A program made the position numbers and the translations under genes. Below, in pieces: positions 27,407 to 36,252 of a DNA stretch of 36,252 nucleotides. The stretch comes from Treponema sp. (lineage in GTDB: Bacteria > Spirochaetota > Spirochaetia > Treponematales > Treponemataceae). Position 1 is the first letter of the stretch. The number at the start of each line of letters is the position of its first letter. The stretch spans positions 1-36,252 of the forward strand of contig JAAYQG010000105.1 of assembly GCA_012519415.1 (NCBI GenBank). The letters are read 5' to 3'. The notes below the pieces were generated by a model that saw only the letters and a program-made list of their open reading frames with translations, was not told the origin of the DNA and did not search any database.

Positions 27407-28249
27407 ATGGAAATTAAAGCAGCTGACGTAAAAGCATTACGCGAAAAAACAGGTGCCGGCATGATGGAATGCAAAAAAGCACTTGTAGAATGCAAAGGAA
27501 ACGAAGAAGAAGCTATCAAACTGCTTAAAGAAAAAGGACTTGCCGCTGTTGCAAAACGCGCAGAACGTGCAACAAAAGAAGGTCGTATTTTTATTAAGGT
27601 TGAAGGCAAAAAGATTGTTATTGCTGAAGTAACTTGTGAAACTGACTTTGTTGCAAATAATGCTGATTTTATTGCATGCGGTCAAAATATTGTTGATACT
27701 GCAATGTCAAAAGGTTATTCGTCAATCAACGATGAATTAAACGCCTTGCTTGAAGATTTTGCTGTAAAAACACGCGAAAACATGGGACTTCGTCGTCTTG
27801 AATTAATTGAAGTTCCAGCCGATTGTGTAATGAGCAAATATATTCACAGCGACAACAAAACCGGTGTTATTGTTATTTTAAAAACAGAACCTTCTTCAAA
27901 CGATGAAAAAATTGCAGAACTTGCTTATGACTGCTGTCTTCACATTGCAGCTTTCAACCCTACTTATATTACAAGAGATTCTGTTCCTCAAGCATATATT
28001 GATGAACAGAATGAAATATTTAAAGCACAGCTTGATCAAGATCCCAAGATGAATTCTAAACCGGATAATGTTAAAGCCGGTATTCTTCAGGGAAAAATCA
28101 ACAAACATTTGGCTGATATTTGCTTTATGGATCAGATGTTTGTAAAAGATGATAAAGTAACTGTTGCAAAAAAGATTGACGAAATTGCAAAAGCTTGCAA
28201 CTGCAAAATTACAATTGAAAAAATTGTAAACTACGTACTTGGTGTATAA
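27407..28249 (+). CDS. tsf: elongation factor Ts
   Basis: VKALREKTGAGMMECKKALVECKGNEEEAIKLLKEKGLAAVAKRAERATKEG, VTCETDFVA. Confidence 0.98.
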   Translation: MEIKAADVKALREKTGAGMMECKKALVECKGNEEEAIKLLKEKGLAAVAKRAERATKEGRIFIKVEGKKIVIAEVTCETDFVANNADFIACGQNIVDTAMSKGYSSINDELNALLEDFAVKTRENMGLRRLELIEVPADCVMSKYIHSDNKTGVIVILKTEPSSNDEKIAELAYDCCLHIAAFNPTYITRDSVPQAYIDEQNEIFKAQLDQDPKMNSKPDNVKAGILQGKINKHLADICFMDQMFVKDDKVTVAKKIDEIAKACNCKITIEKIVNYVLGV

Positions 28250-28252
28250 TTA

Positions 28253-28281
28253 ACAACCCCGCTGTAAATTGCGGGGCTGTT
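28253..28281 (+). terminator. hairpin after tsf
   Basis: AACAACCCCGC-tgtaaatt-GCGGGGcTGTT stem immediately after the tsf stop; weak T tract. Confidence 0.6.
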
Positions 28282-28363
28282 ATAAAAATATTGTAGTTGG
28301 CTAATGCATTGAATGTTTCGAAGAGGGGAAACTTCGTCATAAAACTCTACATATGTATAAAAT

Positions 28364-28539
28364 AGGGTTGTCTAAAAATCTTGTCGGATTGAATTTATTT
28401 TATGTTTGCTATATTTATTGCATCTATAATTTTACAGGATATACAGGATGTTTAGGATATGTAAGATAACATCCTAATAATCTTGTTAATTTGAAAGAGT
28501 TTAAATGACATAAAATATTTTAAGATTTATAAAACCCTG
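28364..28539. repeat. imperfect long inverted-repeat element with nested hairpin (MITE-like or structured RNA)
   Basis: Arms AGGGTT...TAAAAATCTT...ATTTTATG (28364-28404) and CATAAAAT...AAGATTTATAAAACCCT (28510-28539); inner AGGATGTT/AACATCCT (28445-28452/28468-28475). Confidence 0.4.
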
Positions 28540-28737
28540 TTCATTTTTTTTGGAGCAAATAAGTATTATATGATATAATAGCCAAAGCTTCAGAAATCAA
28601 TACTAAATAAATCTAAGCAACATATATAATTTTGTTGCAAATATTTTGAACTTTTGTATTAATCTGTTGCATTTAATATATAGAAAAATAATGATATTCT
28701 AAAAATCATTGTTTTTTATTCTTTTAAATTATATAGT

Positions 28738-28788
28738 GCGGACACACGAAAAATTTTTAGCTCGTGTGTGCATAATTTCCGCCTTTTT
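28738..28788 (+). promoter_or_regulatory. attenuator-like hairpin in the frr leader
   Basis: GCGG-ACACACGA-12 nt-TCGTGTGT-9 nt-CCGC followed by CTTTTT, about 15 nt upstream of frr. Confidence 0.5.
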
Positions 28789-28802
28789 ATGAGGAATCAA
28801 TT

Positions 28803-29357
28803 ATGTCTGAAATTAACGAAGCAAGCGTAAAACGCATGGAAAAATCTATTAGTGCGCTAAAAGATGAATTTAATGCAATCCGTACAGGCCGTGCATCGGC
28901 TTCACTTTTTGATAAAGTTCGTGTTGAATATTACGGAGAAAAAACACCGCTGTCGCAAGTTGCAAATATTGCAATTCCAGAAGCACGTATGTTTGTTATT
29001 ACTCCTTGGGATAAAAATCTTATCGGCGAAATTGAAAAAGCGATTCAGCGTTCTGAACTTGGATTAAATCCGTCTAATGATGGAAAAGTAATTCGTATTT
29101 CTATTCCGCCGTTGACAGCAGAGCGTCGTAAAGAGCTTGTAAAACAGGCAAAAACAATTGCTGAAAATAGTCGTGTTGCTATTAGAAATATCCGCAGAGA
29201 TGGCAATGATGAATTAAAAAAGCAACAAAAAGATAACTCAATTACAGAAGATGAATTGAAAACCGCAGAAGATACACTTCAGAAAACAACTGATAAATTC
29301 ATTGCAGAAATTAATAAAATCCTTGAAGATAAAGAAAAAGAAATAATGGAAGGCTAA
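28803..29357 (+). CDS. frr: ribosome recycling factor
   Basis: MEKSISALKDEFNAIRTGRASASLFDKVRVEYYGEKTPLSQVANI, NIRRDGNDELKKQQKD. Confidence 0.98.
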   Translation: MSEINEASVKRMEKSISALKDEFNAIRTGRASASLFDKVRVEYYGEKTPLSQVANIAIPEARMFVITPWDKNLIGEIEKAIQRSELGLNPSNDGKVIRISIPPLTAERRKELVKQAKTIAENSRVAIRNIRRDGNDELKKQQKDNSITEDELKTAEDTLQKTTDKFIAEINKILEDKEKEIMEG

Positions 29358-30082
29358 TGTCAGATTTATCCATAGACGAGGCTAATGTTCCTGTTCATGT
29401 TGGAATTATTATGGACGGCAATGGTCGTTGGGCACAAAATCGTAATATTGCTCGTTCTTTTGGTCATAAAGAAGGGCTTGAAACTGCTCGTAAAATTTTA
29501 ACAGCAGCGGCAGAAATTGGTATTAAGTATGTTACTTTATATGTATTCTCAACCGAAAACTGGAAAAGAACAAAAGATGAAGTCGGTTTTCTTATGACTC
29601 TTATTACAAATCATCTCCGTTCTGAAGTTGAGCGATACTTAAAAGATGATATTCGTCTTTTACATTTAGGCGACATAAATGGGCTTCCGTCCGATGTTCA
29701 AAATGAACTTAAAGATGCCGTAAAAAAAACAACTTCTAAAAGTGGCATGACAGTAGTTCTTGCCATAAATTACGGTGGAAAAGATGAAATATTACGAGGC
29801 ATAAATAAGCTTTTTTCTTTAAATGAAGCTAATAAAAATGAGTTGCTCAAAATTGATGAAAAAACATTAGAAAATTCTTTTGATATTCCGAATTTGCCGC
29901 CTGTAGATTTGCTTATTAGAACAGGCGGAGAAAAAAGACTTAGCAATTTTTTATTGTGGCATGCTGCATATGCTGAATTATCATTTTCAGACACTCTTTG
30001 GCCGGATTATACAAAAGAAGAATTTTTAACAACAATAGTTGATTATCAACATAGAAATAGACGATTTGGTGGTGTCAAATGA
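29357..30082 (+). CDS. uppS: isoprenyl (di-trans,poly-cis-) transferase, undecaprenyl diphosphate synthase
   Basis: VGIIMDGNGRWAQNR, TLYVFSTENWKRTKDEV, LLIRTGGEKRLSNFLLWHAAYAEL. Confidence 0.97.
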   Translation: MSDLSIDEANVPVHVGIIMDGNGRWAQNRNIARSFGHKEGLETARKILTAAAEIGIKYVTLYVFSTENWKRTKDEVGFLMTLITNHLRSEVERYLKDDIRLLHLGDINGLPSDVQNELKDAVKKTTSKSGMTVVLAINYGGKDEILRGINKLFSLNEANKNELLKIDEKTLENSFDIPNLPPVDLLIRTGGEKRLSNFLLWHAAYAELSFSDTLWPDYTKEEFLTTIVDYQHRNRRFGGVK

Positions 30083-30933
30083 ATAAAGTGGTGCAACGTT
30101 TGCTGACATTTACAATAGCTATTCCCATTTGCGTATTGCTTATATGGGTTCCCAAGTGGCAAAATCATTTTGTATTGAATATTATTATTATTGTTGTATC
30201 GCTTATTGCTGTAAATGAAACGCATATGCTTTTGCGTCAAAATTTGCCTGTACAATCGCGCAGATTTGTTCTTATTTTATCATTTTTTATTTCCGTAGTT
30301 ACTTCTTTATGTGCAATATTTGATTTATCTATGGAATATTCTACATTTGCATTTGTTTTTTCTCTAACATGTATTCTTGTATATGAGGTTTTTTCTAAAA
30401 AAACAACTGAAGAGCAATTTTCAAAATCGTTATCAAAAATTGTTACATCTTCTTTTAATATTTTTTATTCAGTTTTTTTTCTAACTTTTGTTCAGCGAAT
30501 GACTACGTGGCAAAATTCAAGGGAAGTTTTAGTTGTTTTTTTGCTTATGGTTTTTATGTGTGATTCAATTGCTTGGTTGCTTGGAATAACAATGGGCAAA
30601 AATAACCGCGGTATTATAAAAGCCAGTCCAAACAAAAGCATATTAGGATTTATTGGCGGCTTTTTGGGTTCTATTGCTGTTGGAATTTTAGCTTATTTTA
30701 TCTTTTTTGATATTTTTGGTCATTTATTAAAAATGATTATTTTAGGTTTTATAACAGCTTTGGCGGCAATAATTGGCGATTTGGCAGAGTCTGTAATGAA
30801 ACGCTCGGCACAAATTAAAGATTCGGGCAACGTTATACCCGGACGTGGCGGCATTTTAGATTCTATTGATTCAATTATATTTGCAGCTCCAGCATACTAT
30901 ATTACAATTCAATTTTTATTTAATTTTTCTTAA
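30079..30933 (+). CDS. cdsA: phosphatidate cytidylyltransferase
   Basis: Polytopic; C-terminal GDLAESVMKRSAQIKDSGNVIPGRGGILDSIDSI signature; ATGA overlap with uppS. Confidence 0.95.
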   Translation: MNKVVQRLLTFTIAIPICVLLIWVPKWQNHFVLNIIIIVVSLIAVNETHMLLRQNLPVQSRRFVLILSFFISVVTSLCAIFDLSMEYSTFAFVFSLTCILVYEVFSKKTTEEQFSKSLSKIVTSSFNIFYSVFFLTFVQRMTTWQNSREVLVVFLLMVFMCDSIAWLLGITMGKNNRGIIKASPNKSILGFIGGFLGSIAVGILAYFIFFDIFGHLLKMIILGFITALAAIIGDLAESVMKRSAQIKDSGNVIPGRGGILDSIDSIIFAAPAYYITIQFLFNFS

Positions 30934-30936
30934 ACT

Positions 30937-32067
30937 ATGAAAAAAATTCTTGTTTTGGGTGCTACCGGTTCCATAGGAAAAAGCGGTCTTGATATTATAA
31001 AACATCATCCTGATAAGTTTTGCCTTGTCGGTATGTCTGCTCATAAAAATGCAGAAACATTACTTAAAATTTCTAAAGAGTTTGGTTGTAAAAATTTATG
31101 TTTAACTTCCAATAATGTACCGCATTTTGACGGTATTTCTCTTTATGGTGCGGAAGGACTAAAAGAGTTAATTGAATCTTCTGATTGCGATATTGTTCTT
31201 AACGGCATTGCCGGTGCTGCCGGACTTGAACCTTCCATATTAGCACTTGAAAATAATAAAAATTTAGCTCTTGCAAATAAAGAAACAATTGTAATGGCAG
31301 GGCTTTTAATTAAAAAACTTGCGCAAAAAAATAAATCATTAATACTGCCTGTAGATTCTGAACATTCAGCTATTTTTAGTCTTGTACAAAAATATGGTGT
31401 TGAATCGCTTGATTCAATTATATTAACAGCTTCCGGCGGACCTTTTAGAAATACACCCAAAAACGAGCTTGAATTTGTTACACTTGCAGATACGTTAAAA
31501 CATCCAACATGGAACATGGGACAAAAAATTACAATTGATTCAGCAACTCTTGCAAATAAAGGTCTTGAAGTAATTGAAGCTTGTCGGCTTTTTGATGTTT
31601 CAGCATCAAAAGTTCATGTTGTGGTGCATCCTCAAAGTCTTGTTCATTCTCTTATAAGAACGAAAGACGGAATGCTTTATGCGCAAATTTCAGAACCTGA
31701 TATGAAACATCCTATTATACAAGCTTTTTCTTGGCCGGATTTTTTATCAAATAAGCTCAAACTTTTTGATTTAACTGCAAATATTGAAATGTCGTTTCAA
31801 AAACCTAGATTTGATGATTTTAAAATGCTTCCTCTCGCATATGAAGCAGCGGAAAAATCCGGTTGTTATACAATTGCATATAATGCAGCAAATGAAGTTG
31901 CAGTTGAAGCTTTTATTAAAAATCAAATTAAGTTTCTTGATATTCCGCATCTTACACAAGATGTTCTTTCAAAGGATTGGACAGCCGAACCGGCTGGTTT
32001 TAATGAAGTTTTTGATGCGGATAAAGAAGCTCGTTTTGTTGCAAAATCAATTCTTTCAAAGTTTTGA
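30937..32067 (+). CDS. dxr: 1-deoxy-D-xylulose-5-phosphate reductoisomerase
   Basis: LGATGSIGKSGLDIIKHHPDKF, ALANKETIVMAG, PVDSEHSAIFSL, TASGGPFR, HPTWNMGQKITIDSATLANKGLEVIEA. Confidence 0.98.
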   Translation: MKKILVLGATGSIGKSGLDIIKHHPDKFCLVGMSAHKNAETLLKISKEFGCKNLCLTSNNVPHFDGISLYGAEGLKELIESSDCDIVLNGIAGAAGLEPSILALENNKNLALANKETIVMAGLLIKKLAQKNKSLILPVDSEHSAIFSLVQKYGVESLDSIILTASGGPFRNTPKNELEFVTLADTLKHPTWNMGQKITIDSATLANKGLEVIEACRLFDVSASKVHVVVHPQSLVHSLIRTKDGMLYAQISEPDMKHPIIQAFSWPDFLSNKLKLFDLTANIEMSFQKPRFDDFKMLPLAYEAAEKSGCYTIAYNAANEVAVEAFIKNQIKFLDIPHLTQDVLSKDWTAEPAGFNEVFDADKEARFVAKSILSKF

Positions 32068-32112
32068 TTTGTAAAGTTTGCGTTGAAAACTTTATTATTA
32101 ACTGGAGTTGTT

Positions 32113-33483
32113 ATGATTATAGTTTTTGGATTGCTTGGTTTGTGTGTAATTGTTGTTGTACATGAATTTGGTCATTTTGTTGCAGCAAAGCTTTTAAATA
32201 TTGAAGTAGAGAGTTTTTCTATTGGTATGGGACCGATTCTTGCGCGCAAAAAAATCGGAACTACAGAATTTAGACTATCTCTTATTCCTTTTGGCGGATA
32301 TTGCGGAATTAAAGGTGAAGCTGATTTTAAAAAAGCAATAGAGAATAATCTTCCAGAAATAGAAGCAGAGCCGCATTCTTTTTTTGAAAATCCATTTAAA
32401 CGTTTGGCAATAGCTTTTGCAGGTCCTTTTGCAAACATTGTTTTTACTGTTATAGCTTTTATAATTATAGCTTTTGTAGGAAAAACATATTATTCAACAG
32501 AACCTTTTGTTCTTCTTGTAACAGATATATATCCAGAAATTTCAAGTGCCGCAAAAGATGCAGGTATTCAGTCCGGAGATTATATTTTTTCTATTGGAGA
32601 TAAAAAAATCGAGAATTTTTCAGATATTTATTCAACAGTAGCAATTCATCCTGATGAAACTTTGAATTTTGGAATTTTACGAAACGGTGAGAAGCTTTAT
32701 ATTCCGGTTAATATTGCAATGGATAAAGCAACGGCAAGCGGAAAAATAGGAGTTATGAACTGGGTTACACCAGAAATTGTGAATGTTGCAGAAGGTTCCG
32801 CTGCCGACAAAGCAGGTTTAAAGATACATGATGTGATAATTGAATCTAATGCTGTTGAAATTAAACATACGGCAGGTCTTGTAAAATCTTTTGACGGAAA
32901 ATCTTCTGCATTGTTAAAAGTAAAACGCAATAACGAAATCATAGAAACGGAACTTGCATTAGATAAAACAAAAGACGGCAATTATAATCTTGGAATTGAA
33001 TTTAATTATCTTACTTTTGAAGAAAAAGCATCTTCTTTTTGGGGAGGAATTGCAGCAGGTTTTACGCAGACAGGTGAACTTATTGCTCTTACGCTAAAAA
33101 CTATTACATGGTTTTTTAAAGGAATTGATGTAACTCAAGCAATTTCAGGACCAATTAGAATTACTGTTATGTTGGGCGATGCTGCTAAAACAGGTTTTTC
33201 AGAAGGTTTTAGAGAAGGACTTGTTATTTTTCTTAATTTTTTATCGCTTATAAGTGTTTCACTTTTTATAATGAACCTTCTTCCGATTCCGGTTTTTGAT
33301 GGTGGTATAATACTTTTTGCAATAATTGAAATAATACGAGGAAAAGGTGTTTCTCCTAAAACAATGGAAAAAATTCAAGTTGTAGGAATTTTTATAATAG
33401 GGCTTCTTTTTGTTATAGCTATAACAAGCGACTTGCAATATGTTTTTGGTCAAGCAAAATCTTTTATAACCGGATTGAAATAA
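32113..33483 (+). CDS. rseP: RseP-type site-2 (RIP) metalloprotease
   Basis: VVVHEFGHFVAAKLLNIEVESFSIGMGP, PDZ-like regions, MNLLPIPVFDGG; start set to ATG 32113 preceded by GGAG. Confidence 0.95.
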   Translation: MIIVFGLLGLCVIVVVHEFGHFVAAKLLNIEVESFSIGMGPILARKKIGTTEFRLSLIPFGGYCGIKGEADFKKAIENNLPEIEAEPHSFFENPFKRLAIAFAGPFANIVFTVIAFIIIAFVGKTYYSTEPFVLLVTDIYPEISSAAKDAGIQSGDYIFSIGDKKIENFSDIYSTVAIHPDETLNFGILRNGEKLYIPVNIAMDKATASGKIGVMNWVTPEIVNVAEGSAADKAGLKIHDVIIESNAVEIKHTAGLVKSFDGKSSALLKVKRNNEIIETELALDKTKDGNYNLGIEFNYLTFEEKASSFWGGIAAGFTQTGELIALTLKTITWFFKGIDVTQAISGPIRITVMLGDAAKTGFSEGFREGLVIFLNFLSLISVSLFIMNLLPIPVFDGGIILFAIIEIIRGKGVSPKTMEKIQVVGIFIIGLLFVIAITSDLQYVFGQAKSFITGLK

Positions 33484-33535
33484 AACTATAATTTCAAATT
33501 TGTAACAAAATAACAAGAAAGGGATTCAATATAGT

Positions 33536-35446
33536 ATGAACTTAATTACTAATTTTAATAATTCTTTTAAGAAATGTTTTATGTTTTTCGGCTTTTTACT
33601 AAGTTTTATATCATGTTTTGCACAAAATTTTTCTACGCAGCCGCATTCTTCTTCTGTTACAGCACTCGCATATAGAGAATCTTCCGATACGATTTTTTCT
33701 TGTGGCGAAGACGGAATGGTTGTAGCATGGAACAATGCAACCGGCAAGGGAGATCATTTTCAATGTTCAAATCTACCAATTCGAGCTATAGCATTAAATC
33801 CACAAAAAAACGAAATTGCTATTTATGAAACTGATAATATTGGAATATTCAGAGTTACAGTTTTCGATTGGACTTATAAAAATAAAAAATACACTAAAAA
33901 TTTCAAAGATTCTGTTACATGTCTTGCTTTTTCAGCACAAGGAACATATCTCATTGTAGGAACCGCTTCATTAACAGGAGTTAATTTCTTTGTAGCAGAA
34001 AATGGAATGCCAAGAAACTTGCTTTCTGTTTCTACAGGTGCTGTAACAATGGCAAAAACTAGCGGAACGGAATCTACGCTTGTAGTTTATTCTCCGATTG
34101 GCGAGCTTATCTACTATGATTTAAAAAGAGGCACAGAAAAAAGCCGCTTTGCAACAGAACCAAACCTTGAGCAGCCTGTTCTTTTTAATAATAATGTAAG
34201 TTTTGCAGGATATTCAGACGGCAAAATTTGTATAATTTCAGCCATAACAGGGAAAACTGAAACAACAACAAATTCATATAATCCTATTTTTTGCACGGTT
34301 GATTCGGATTCAAAACTTTATTACGCACAAAATCAATCAAAACTTACTACTATTTATTCAATAGAACAAGATGGAATTGCAGCTTCGCAACAATCATTTT
34401 CTTTTTTAGATGAAACAAAAGCTGTAATAAAAACAAGCGGTGGCTATTATATAGGTTCATCATCAGGTGATATTTATAGACTGAATAAATCTGAAACTTT
34501 CGGCATTTCGGAAATTATTCCGATAACAACAGCAACTTATGCAGTTATTAGAGATATTTGTACATCGCCGGACGGAACTGCTTTTATTCTTACAGAAACT
34601 GATGTGTTAAAACTTCTTGATGATGGATTTTCTACGGAAAAAATTTCAGAAAATTATGATTTTACAAATATTTCCGCAACAGATGAATATCTTTATTTTT
34701 GGACAAAAAATTCAAGAAAATCAATTTATGCTTTGCCTTTATCAGATACAATGATGCAGCAAATTTTTGTTTATACGCCGAATTATTCTATTCAAGCATT
34801 TAAGATTTACGGCGACAAACTTCTTCTGCTGGAAGGAAATTCCGCTGTTACAATTTTTGATACTCTTACAAATACGCTAATCAATAAATATACAGGAACA
34901 GGTTATCTTGATGCGGCACTTATAAATGAAACAGAACTTTTTATAGGAAAATCAAATGCGACTAACCCAAAAGTGCCTTTTTTGCTAATTGATATAAAAA
35001 CCGGCGAAACTGTAAGTTTAAATATAAAAGCAGATGCTGTTTTTTGTTTTGATACAGCAAACAATGCAATTTTCGGTCAAATGTATACGGAAAACAATAA
35101 AAATCCGTCTTGCTCACTTTTTACATTCAGACCTGCAACAAGAGATTATAAAATTCTCTGGACTGAAAGTGGAGAGTCTGTTTCATCATTTATACAGATA
35201 ATCGATAATACTTTATTTACGGATTTTTCAAAAAATCAGCTTACAGCAATAGACCTATTAAATCCATCTCAACGGCGACGTTTAAGCGGTAGCGACATAC
35301 AAAAGATTGTAGCGATTAAAGATAAGATTTATATTCTTAATTCAAAGGGAACTTTAGCAATTCATAATAACGATTTTGAATTTGCTAAAATTGGAAATAT
35401 GGTTCTTTCTTTTGAAAATCGACTTGTAGATTTTATGCGAAAATAA
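33536..35446 (+). CDS. exported WD40/beta-propeller-like protein
   Basis: Signal peptide FMFFGFLLSFISCFAQ; SSVTALAYRESSDTIFSCGEDGMVVAWNNATG and similar blade repeats. Confidence 0.75.
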   Translation: MNLITNFNNSFKKCFMFFGFLLSFISCFAQNFSTQPHSSSVTALAYRESSDTIFSCGEDGMVVAWNNATGKGDHFQCSNLPIRAIALNPQKNEIAIYETDNIGIFRVTVFDWTYKNKKYTKNFKDSVTCLAFSAQGTYLIVGTASLTGVNFFVAENGMPRNLLSVSTGAVTMAKTSGTESTLVVYSPIGELIYYDLKRGTEKSRFATEPNLEQPVLFNNNVSFAGYSDGKICIISAITGKTETTTNSYNPIFCTVDSDSKLYYAQNQSKLTTIYSIEQDGIAASQQSFSFLDETKAVIKTSGGYYIGSSSGDIYRLNKSETFGISEIIPITTATYAVIRDICTSPDGTAFILTETDVLKLLDDGFSTEKISENYDFTNISATDEYLYFWTKNSRKSIYALPLSDTMMQQIFVYTPNYSIQAFKIYGDKLLLLEGNSAVTIFDTLTNTLINKYTGTGYLDAALINETELFIGKSNATNPKVPFLLIDIKTGETVSLNIKADAVFCFDTANNAIFGQMYTENNKNPSCSLFTFRPATRDYKILWTESGESVSSFIQIIDNTLFTDFSKNQLTAIDLLNPSQRRRLSGSDIQKIVAIKDKIYILNSKGTLAIHNNDFEFAKIGNMVLSFENRLVDFMRK

Positions 35447-35447
35447 C

Positions 35448-36252
35448 ATGAAAAAAAAAGTTTTTCATTTTTTAAGTATTATTTTGTCTTCCTTGATTTT
35501 ACTATTTGCAGCAAAAAGTTATCCACCTTTGAAAAATACGCTTGCTGCAGAAAAAAACGGCTGGAAATCTTATAGAGGCAAAGTACAAAATATTCTGGAT
35601 ACTTCTGTTGAATATTATGAAAACGGAAATGGATTAAAGAAAACTTCCATTTTATTTAGTGTAAAGATTTTTGACGGTGAACTAAAAGGTAAAACAATAA
35701 AAGCAGTGCAAGTCCAAGATGATTTTATTGCACTTAAAAGCGATATTGTGAAAAAAAATGATAAAGTAATTATACTCCAATTAAATGAAGATATTGGATT
35801 TTCGCTTTCCGAAAAAAAATCCTATCAAGAAATATATGAAAATCCTGTGTTTGTTTTTGAGGAATTTTATAGATTTTCGTCTATAATTTTTTTACTTGTT
35901 CTTTTTGTTGCGCTGCTTTTGATTTTTGGTGGAATAAAAGGCTTAAATACATTGATTGCGCTTTTGCTTACGTGCGCTTCGATTTTTTGCTGGTTTGTTC
36001 CGTCTATTTTTAGCGGTGAAAATATATACAAAACTGCAATTTTTATTTGTCTTTATATTATTGTAACAACAGTAATTATTGTTAATGGTGTGAATAAAAA
36101 AAGCATTGCTTCCATTACCGGTTGTTTTGGCGGAGTTCTTGTTGCGGCGGTTCTTGCTATTATAATGAAAAATGTTATGTTCATAAATGGTTATTTTAAT
36201 AATGAATCTCTTTATCTTGAAGCACTTCTGCCTGCTGGACAAAAAAATCTCG
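35448..36252 (+). CDS. YibE/F family membrane protein, C-terminus cut by window edge
   Basis: Reading from ATG 35448: MKKKVFHFLSIILSSLILLFAAKSYPPLKN... then IKGLNTLIALLLTCASIFCWFVPSIFSGENIYKTAIFICLYIIVTTVIIVNGVNKKSIASITGCFGGVLVA; open to the window end. Confidence 0.7.
   Translation, partial: MKKKVFHFLSIILSSLILLFAAKSYPPLKNTLAAEKNGWKSYRGKVQNILDTSVEYYENGNGLKKTSILFSVKIFDGELKGKTIKAVQVQDDFIALKSDIVKKNDKVIILQLNEDIGFSLSEKKSYQEIYENPVFVFEEFYRFSSIIFLLVLFVALLLIFGGIKGLNTLIALLLTCASIFCWFVPSIFSGENIYKTAIFICLYIIVTTVIIVNGVNKKSIASITGCFGGVLVAAVLAIIMKNVMFINGYFNNESLYLEALLPAGQKNL

Noticed and set aside
28250-28802. Absence of pyrH between tsf and frr as a novel loss
   Set aside because: From memory, Treponema pallidum also has tsf next to frr without pyrH, so this is likely a lineage trait rather than a new event.
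1-36252. CRISPR arrays, tRNA and rRNA genes
   Set aside because: No regularly spaced direct repeats, cloverleaf-like tRNA or rRNA signatures were recognised by eye; tRNAscan-SE and a CRISPR finder would be decisive.

Overview
Low-GC (AT-rich) chromosomal segment, probably from a Treponema-like spirochete. This rests on protein flavour and on the cluster rpsB-tsf-frr-uppS-cdsA-dxr-rseP without pyrH. Most of the window is compact housekeeping DNA: serS, coaD, rpmF-acpP-rnc, maf, rpsB-tsf and frr-uppS-cdsA-dxr-rseP, plus a GH94 cellobiose-phosphorylase-like gene, a group III ornithine/arginine/DAP decarboxylase, an AI-2E family permease and an HD phosphohydrolase. The more unusual parts are: (i) a co-directional minus-strand cluster at 469-6243 that joins an RsbU/RsbV/RsbW-type partner-switching module to a ParB/Srx-like protein, a metallophosphoesterase and a membrane-anchored TPR protein with an apparently catalytically degenerate Mrr-like C-terminus; (ii) a 5'-truncated gene remnant next to a 29-aa CxxC/CxxC microprotein at 1-465; (iii) an internally deleted, frameshifted IS3/IS150-like element (about 21457-22090) carrying a perfect (TCCT)8 tract, which makes a chimeric membrane-protein/phosphoesterase/transposase ORF; (iv) a perfect long palindrome over the predicted promoter start of the GH94 gene; (v) a nested inverted-repeat element and an attenuator-like hairpin in the 550-bp gap before frr; (vi) a decayed gene at about 25348-25520. 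No rRNA, tRNA or CRISPR was recognised. All family calls are from motif reading only; no searches were run.
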